Origin: a virus
Direction: 5' to 3' (one strand)
Length of the DNA: 55,319 nucleotides
Virus record (IMG/VR): IMGVR_UViG_3300036835_000046
Coordinates: 1 to 55,319 of that record
Below are positions 51,075 through 55,319 of this stretch, piece by piece; the stretch's first letter is position 1, and each line of letters begins with the position of its first letter. The notes under the pieces were generated by a model that ran no database searches, was not told the origin of the DNA, and saw only the letters and a list, made by a program, of their open reading frames with translations. A program made the translations under genes and the position numbers.

Positions 51075-54000
51075 GTGCCCTCATCTTTCGGTTGAACTTG
51101 ACGCCGCCATTGCCATTGCGCTTGCCGGTGTTGAGCGGGGGTGGCTCCCAGCCGTGGTCCGCAGCGACCTCGATGACATCAAAGATGTCGTTGACTGTGA
51201 TCGCCCCACGATCATTCTTGCGCCCTCGGACGAGGAACGCGGTCGGCTCGCGCAGGTACTTGTGATCTCGTCGGTAGGTGTGTGGGAAGAAGGTAAGTGT
51301 GTAGACATCGGAGCCGAAGGCCATGTCCACGAACGCCATCTTGTCGCCACCCTTGGTGGTGATGACAGACGTGCGGGTGACCTCGCCGCCGACGGTCACG
51401 TTAGCAGCTTCGCACTCCTCACAGTCGCAATTCGAGCCGTGGAGCCAACTGCCCTTGACCTTGCGCCGCTTTGGGGCCTGCGGGATCTCGTCCACCTCGG
51501 CCATCGTCATGATCCGCTCCTCGATGAAGTCGTAGTAGCGGACGACTGGTGACCCACTTGTCATGCCGATGTTCAGCGACTCACGCTCGAACATGGCGAT
51601 GTCAGCCGGGGTCGGCGGCACCACCTCGTTAGTGGGATTGACACCCTTCTCGCGGATGAACTCAGCCACCGTGTAGGTGTCGTGGCGCTCCTCCCACGAC
51701 TCGGCATACTTGTCCTTGTGCTTGACGCAGTGCATCAGCGCCAGCGTCTCCTCGGCCTTTGCCCGTAGCTCCTGCGCCACGTCGATGTCAACCTTGCGCC
51801 GCTGGAGCATCTGGACTTGCTTCTCTGACAACTTGACTGTCTTAGGTCGGGAGCAGCCACAGGCCATCTGGACCTGGAACTTCAGCATCAGACCCTCCCA
51901 CTGGCCCGCCTGGCTGAGCAGGTACTCACGGTCATCGGTGCTGTCGAACGCGCCTGCCTTCACCAGTGCGATGGCATGCGTCTTGTTGGTGCCCTCGGGA
52001 TTGCGCTGGCAGTAGTCGGTGAACGACATGTAAGGACGGTTGGCCATGATCCCCTGCGCCGCCGCCCAGCCCATCTCGTTGATGCTGGCCAGCCCGAAGC
52101 GCAGATTGCCATCGTCCACGATCCAGCCTGCCTCGCTGGCATTGACATCAGGCGGCAGCGCCTCGACGCCGAACGTCCTGGCTTCACGCAGCCCGGACTT
52201 GAGGAACTGTTCCTGCTCCTTCTTGTCACCCTTGGTGCCAACCGTCAGAGCAGCGGCGTAGAAGGCCAGTGGGTAGTGGACCTTCAGCCACATGTCCTGG
52301 TACGCCTGAAGGCCGTAGGAGGCGCTGTGGGAGCGGTTGAAGCTGTAGCCGCCGAAGTTGAGGATGATCTGCCAGACCTCACGGATCAGCTTGTCCGGGA
52401 TGCCGTTCTTACGACAACCAGCTTCCCAGATCTCCCAGAACGGAGCCATCTCCTTCTGGGCCTCCTCTTTGCCAAGGCGGTAGAGCTTCGAGATCGCCTT
52501 GCGCATGAAGTCGGCCTGCGCCCCGGTGAAGTTGCCCATCGCCTTGCAAACCTGCATGACTTGTTCCTGGAAGGCGATGATGCCGTACGTGTAGCCCAGG
52601 TACGGCTCCAGCGAGTCATGCCACAGCTTCCACTTGCTCTTGCCCCGCTTGCGCTGGACGAACTCATCGATCTGCGCCGACGCTCCCGGTCGGTACAGCG
52701 CGTTGACCAACGCGATCTCGATTGTGTCCACTGGGGAGACAGCACGCATGGCGTCGGTCATCCCGCGCCCGGAAAGCTGGAACACGTCCCACGTCTTGCC
52801 TTCGATGAACGCATCCATGACAGGCCCCTCGACATCGCGTGGGTCACGCAGTGGCGATAGCTCGTTCGGCTCGACTGTCTCGCCGTAGTAGCGCTCGATC
52901 AGATCGACAGCGGCCTGGATCTTGTTCAGGGAGGTGATACCGAGCAGGTCGAACTTCTGCCAGCCGTACATCGAGACGATGGGGAACTCGATCCGGTCAG
53001 CCCACGCGGTGATGATCGACCGGCCGTCGCTGCCGGTCTGAAGTGCCATCCCAGTGTCCACTACCGGCTCGTCGGTGATGATGATCGCGCTGGCGTGACG
53101 ACTGTCGTTCTTGATCTGATCTTCGAGGTTGAGCATGTGCTGCCACCACTCGGGGTGGTTGCCCTTGAACTTGCCGACAAGCGGGTTGTTGGCAGCGATC
53201 TTCTCCAGCCCACGCTCAGTGTCCCCGATGCTGTCACAGACCTCCTTGATCTCCTTGAAGTCGGCGTCCTGGGTGTTGGACACCTCCCTGATGACTGCAC
53301 GCGGCCCGAAGGTCTGGTAGGCGATCACGTCAGCCACGCGGTTATAGCCGTAGACCACACGCAGGTATTCCTTGACAAGATCCCTGCCATACTCGCCACC
53401 CTCGAAGTCGGTGTCGATGTCTGGCATGCCCTCACGGTCGGGGTTCAGGAAGCGCTCGAACAGCAATTCATGCGGGATCGGATCGATCTGGGTGATGCCG
53501 ATCAGGTAGCTGATGATGCAGCCTGCGGCGCTGCCTCGGCCGAGTCCGACACGGATCGGTTTCTTGCGCTTGCCCTTTGGGTAGATGACCCTGGACCCGA
53601 TGCGGATCGGGAGCGGCTTGCTGCTCTTGGCCCACCGCACAAAGTCCCCGACGATGTAGAAGTAGGCGATGACATCTTTGTTGACAAGAACATCCCACTC
53701 CTCCTTGACCCGGCGCTCGTACTCCTCGTATGGGTAGCGCTTCCAATGCTGCGCCGGATAGGAGTCCTTGATGCGCGTTAGCCCCTCCTGCACCCACTCC
53801 CACACAACCTTGTTGACATCGAGGTCAACGTGAGGCATCTTGAGGGACTTGCCGAACGTGAACGGCCGGAAGCTGCCAAAGAAGTCATGGGTGTTGGCCA
53901 TCGCCTCCCGAACAACGGCAGTCGGAAGGTCAGGATGGTTGTCGGTGAACTGCTGAGCCATCTCCTCAGCCGACGTGAGGTACACGGAATCGATCTCCTC

Positions 54001-54813
54001 CGTGTAGGTGTCCTCACCCGACGCCTGTTTGCTCTCCTTCTTGGAGATCGTCTGGCGGTAGGAGATCATCCGAACTATCGACTGGGTTTGCATCCAGTGC
54101 TGGTATGGGGTGTGAACGTCCTGGGTAGCTATGAGCGGCTCGCCCAGATCATGCGCGACGTTGACAACCCCAATGTTGTACTGGCGCTGGAAGTCGAAGT
54201 TGTGCGGCATGATCTCCAGCCACACTGGCCCGAACTGCTGCATCTGGCGGACCCAACGCTTCGCCCCTCGTTCGTCGCCACCCATGATGTAGAAGGCCAG
54301 TGGCGAGGAGATACAAGCAGTGGAGAAGATCAGCCCTTCATGGTCGTTCTCCAACATGTCAAGATCGATGACGGGCTTACCGTAAAACCCGCCTCCAAAC
54401 TCCTTCTTGACCCACGATTTCGCACTCAGCCGCAGCAACGTCCGCCAACCCTGTAGCGAGCCAGCGTGGATGCAGAGATGCTGCGCCCAGTTGTGACCGT
54501 TCTTGCCATACCGCGACTCGTCCGACAGGTCCATGAACCGATCTGGACGGTAGTAAGCCTCGATGCCAAGCGTCGGCACCAGCCGTTCAGTGCCAGCCCG
54601 CATGACACTGGGGTCAAGGGGGTTCTCGTACTTCTCCGGGTGGCGGCAGGCGTGAACGTGTTCCAGCACACCACCCAACCGGCCATGGTTGGTGATCGCC
54701 AGGTAGTCCTGACCCTTGCGCACCGCCTCGTAGCTGAGTTGGTTGCGGTTGGCCGACCCGTCAAGCAGGCTGTATTCGTCGTGGCAGTGGGCGTGACCCG
54801 CAAACTTGACCAT
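51064..54813 (-). CDS. dnaE: DNA polymerase III alpha subunit (DnaE-type, PHP domain; 1249 aa)
   Basis: Replicative C-family polymerase. ATG at 54813 with GGGGAG is chosen over an upstream in-frame start. PHP domain at about 1-280: HAHCHDEYSLLDG, ITNHGRLGGVLEH, STACISSPL, IATQDVHTPY. Catalytic palm: GRGSAAGCIISYLIG then PDIDTDFEGG (about 462-471) with the catalytic aspartates, and FDLLGITSLNKIQ. Fingers region with RPGASAQIDEFV and FRRAISKLYR-like helix (ADFMRKAISKLYRLG), then a C-terminal OB-like region (FERESLNIGMTSGSPVVRY) and a CDCEEC cluster. Size is near host DnaE (about 1170). PHP metal ligands look largely kept, so proofreading by PHP is possible. Confidence 0.92.
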   Translation of the reverse strand: MVKFAGHAHCHDEYSLLDGSANRNQLSYEAVRKGQDYLAITNHGRLGGVLEHVHACRHPEKYENPLDPSVMRAGTERLVPTLGIEAYYRPDRFMDLSDESRYGKNGHNWAQHLCIHAGSLQGWRTLLRLSAKSWVKKEFGGGFYGKPVIDLDMLENDHEGLIFSTACISSPLAFYIMGGDERGAKRWVRQMQQFGPVWLEIMPHNFDFQRQYNIGVVNVAHDLGEPLIATQDVHTPYQHWMQTQSIVRMISYRQTISKKESKQASGEDTYTEEIDSVYLTSAEEMAQQFTDNHPDLPTAVVREAMANTHDFFGSFRPFTFGKSLKMPHVDLDVNKVVWEWVQEGLTRIKDSYPAQHWKRYPYEEYERRVKEEWDVLVNKDVIAYFYIVGDFVRWAKSSKPLPIRIGSRVIYPKGKRKKPIRVGLGRGSAAGCIISYLIGITQIDPIPHELLFERFLNPDREGMPDIDTDFEGGEYGRDLVKEYLRVVYGYNRVADVIAYQTFGPRAVIREVSNTQDADFKEIKEVCDSIGDTERGLEKIAANNPLVGKFKGNHPEWWQHMLNLEDQIKNDSRHASAIIITDEPVVDTGMALQTGSDGRSIITAWADRIEFPIVSMYGWQKFDLLGITSLNKIQAAVDLIERYYGETVEPNELSPLRDPRDVEGPVMDAFIEGKTWDVFQLSGRGMTDAMRAVSPVDTIEIALVNALYRPGASAQIDEFVQRKRGKSKWKLWHDSLEPYLGYTYGIIAFQEQVMQVCKAMGNFTGAQADFMRKAISKLYRLGKEEAQKEMAPFWEIWEAGCRKNGIPDKLIREVWQIILNFGGYSFNRSHSASYGLQAYQDMWLKVHYPLAFYAAALTVGTKGDKKEQEQFLKSGLREARTFGVEALPPDVNASEAGWIVDDGNLRFGLASINEMGWAAAQGIMANRPYMSFTDYCQRNPEGTNKTHAIALVKAGAFDSTDDREYLLSQAGQWEGLMLKFQVQMACGCSRPKTVKLSEKQVQMLQRRKVDIDVAQELRAKAEETLALMHCVKHKDKYAESWEERHDTYTVAEFIREKGVNPTNEVVPPTPADIAMFERESLNIGMTSGSPVVRYYDFIEERIMTMAEVDEIPQAPKRRKVKGSWLHGSNCDCEECEAANVTVGGEVTRTSVITTKGGDKMAFVDMAFGSDVYTLTFFPHTYRRDHKYLREPTAFLVRGRKNDRGAITVNDIFDVIEVAADHGWEPPPLNTGKRNGNGGVKFNRKMRALAR

Positions 54814-54839
54814 GGCTCCCCTTGATAAGCCAGGTTGGT

Positions 54840-55319
54840 TTACATACCTTTCAGCACGACTGGTACACCAGACGGCACCGAGCCGTCCCACACGCGGGCG
54901 AACTTCTTGTCAACCGGGTCGTCAGCGAACGTGTGACGATCTCCGACCTCACCCGTTGCCTGTTCGGGATCGTGCGGGCGCGCTGCCCACTCGCGCTGTG
55001 CCTTCTCGGCTGACATCTGCGCCTCGCTCTTGGTCTGGACCAGGCCCACGATGCCGGTTTCGACACCTCGCTTGACCCACGCGCCATCGACGCTGAACTC
55101 GACCAGCACGTCGGCTGTCTCGATGGCGCGCAGCACGCCCTCACGGCCCTCGACAGGTACGTTGATGTTTCCACCGTCGGCATAGACCTTGCCGTTGCGC
55201 GCGTCAATGATGACGACACGCTGTCGCTGCGTCGGCGTGGACATCAGCATCTCCCCTGTCTCCTGATCGACCAGCATCTCGCCTGTCACATCACTGACTG
55301 GCACCCACCGTTGAAGCGC
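54840..55319 (-). CDS. Hypothetical protein, possibly truncated at right edge
   Basis: The frame is open to the window edge, so the gene may begin outside. Internal starts are GTG at 55304 and ATG at 55244; the latter has GGGGAG six bases upstream and gives MSTPTQRQRVVIIDARNGKV. The N-terminal extension has a small repeat (TGEMLVDQETGEMLM). Middle: INVPVEGREGVLRAIETADV; the end is polar. No known family. First visible gene upstream of dnaE. Confidence 0.6.
   Translation of the reverse strand, partial: ALQRWVPVSDVTGEMLVDQETGEMLMSTPTQRQRVVIIDARNGKVYADGGNINVPVEGREGVLRAIETADVLVEFSVDGAWVKRGVETGIVGLVQTKSEAQMSAEKAQREWAARPHDPEQATGEVGDRHTFADDPVDKKFARVWDGSVPSGVPVVLKGM

Noticed and set aside
55145-55304. 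Short repeat TGEMLVDQETGEML as a tandem-repeat protein
   Set aside because: Only two short units near a likely untranslated or extended N-terminus; insufficient for a repeat-domain call.

Overview
The window reads as part of a large, high-GC genome of a tailed double-stranded DNA phage infecting an actinobacterium. The evidence is the hallmark set of terminase, portal-MuF fusion, CHAP-type endolysin and holin-like protein beside a phage-encoded replication and recombination set, more than 90 small tightly packed genes with ATGA/GTGA/TGATG overlaps, strong GGAG-type ribosome-binding sites, frequent GTG starts and GC-rich third codon positions. The host genus cannot be fixed from sequence alone. 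No integrase, excisionase, transposon or CRISPR array was seen.

Layout. (1) Bases 1-590 hold the end of a leftward unit that runs off the left edge. (2) Bases 591-1340 form a divergent, gene-free control region with several inverted repeats and a Z-DNA-like GC tract. (3) Bases 1341-28966 carry about 60 rightward genes, mostly 45-200 residues and mostly unrecognised. Among them are a UvrD/FBH1-like helicase, an ArdA-like acidic protein, two small DNA-binding regulators (winged helix, XRE), two Ala/Lys-rich histone-like proteins, several zinc-ribbon miniproteins, membrane proteins, and at the end a 478-residue exported protein with its own leader region. (4) Bases 28967-29338 separate convergent units and contain stacked hairpins behind an extended -10 element, a candidate structured RNA. 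(5) Bases 29339-55319 are leftward. In transcription order they encode a DnaE-type DNA polymerase with PHP domain, RecA, a Cas4-like Fe-S nuclease, a RuvC-like resolvase, a zinc/HTH protein, terminase, portal-MuF, a collagen-like exported protein, endolysin, holin candidate, a cupin-like protein, dCTP deaminase, a MazG-like pyrophosphohydrolase, a small PD-(D/E)XK-like nuclease, and finally a cluster of tiny very basic or acidic proteins.

How the parts fit: the leftward arm looks like a replication/recombination unit feeding packaging and lysis, with nucleotide-pool enzymes downstream. Capsid and tail genes are not in the window and probably lie on the leftward unit beyond the left edge. The rightward arm has the character of an early, host-takeover region.

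Points most worth a second look: nested in-frame ribosome-binding sites inside a 409-residue histone-like gene; two places where coding evidence jumps by +1 (terminase, and 49.1-49.8 kb); strong enrichment of the strand-symmetric pentamer TGACA/TGTCA; three -10 boxes placed exactly six bases before an ATG (leaderless transcripts); the convergent-intergenic RNA candidate; and the divergent control region.
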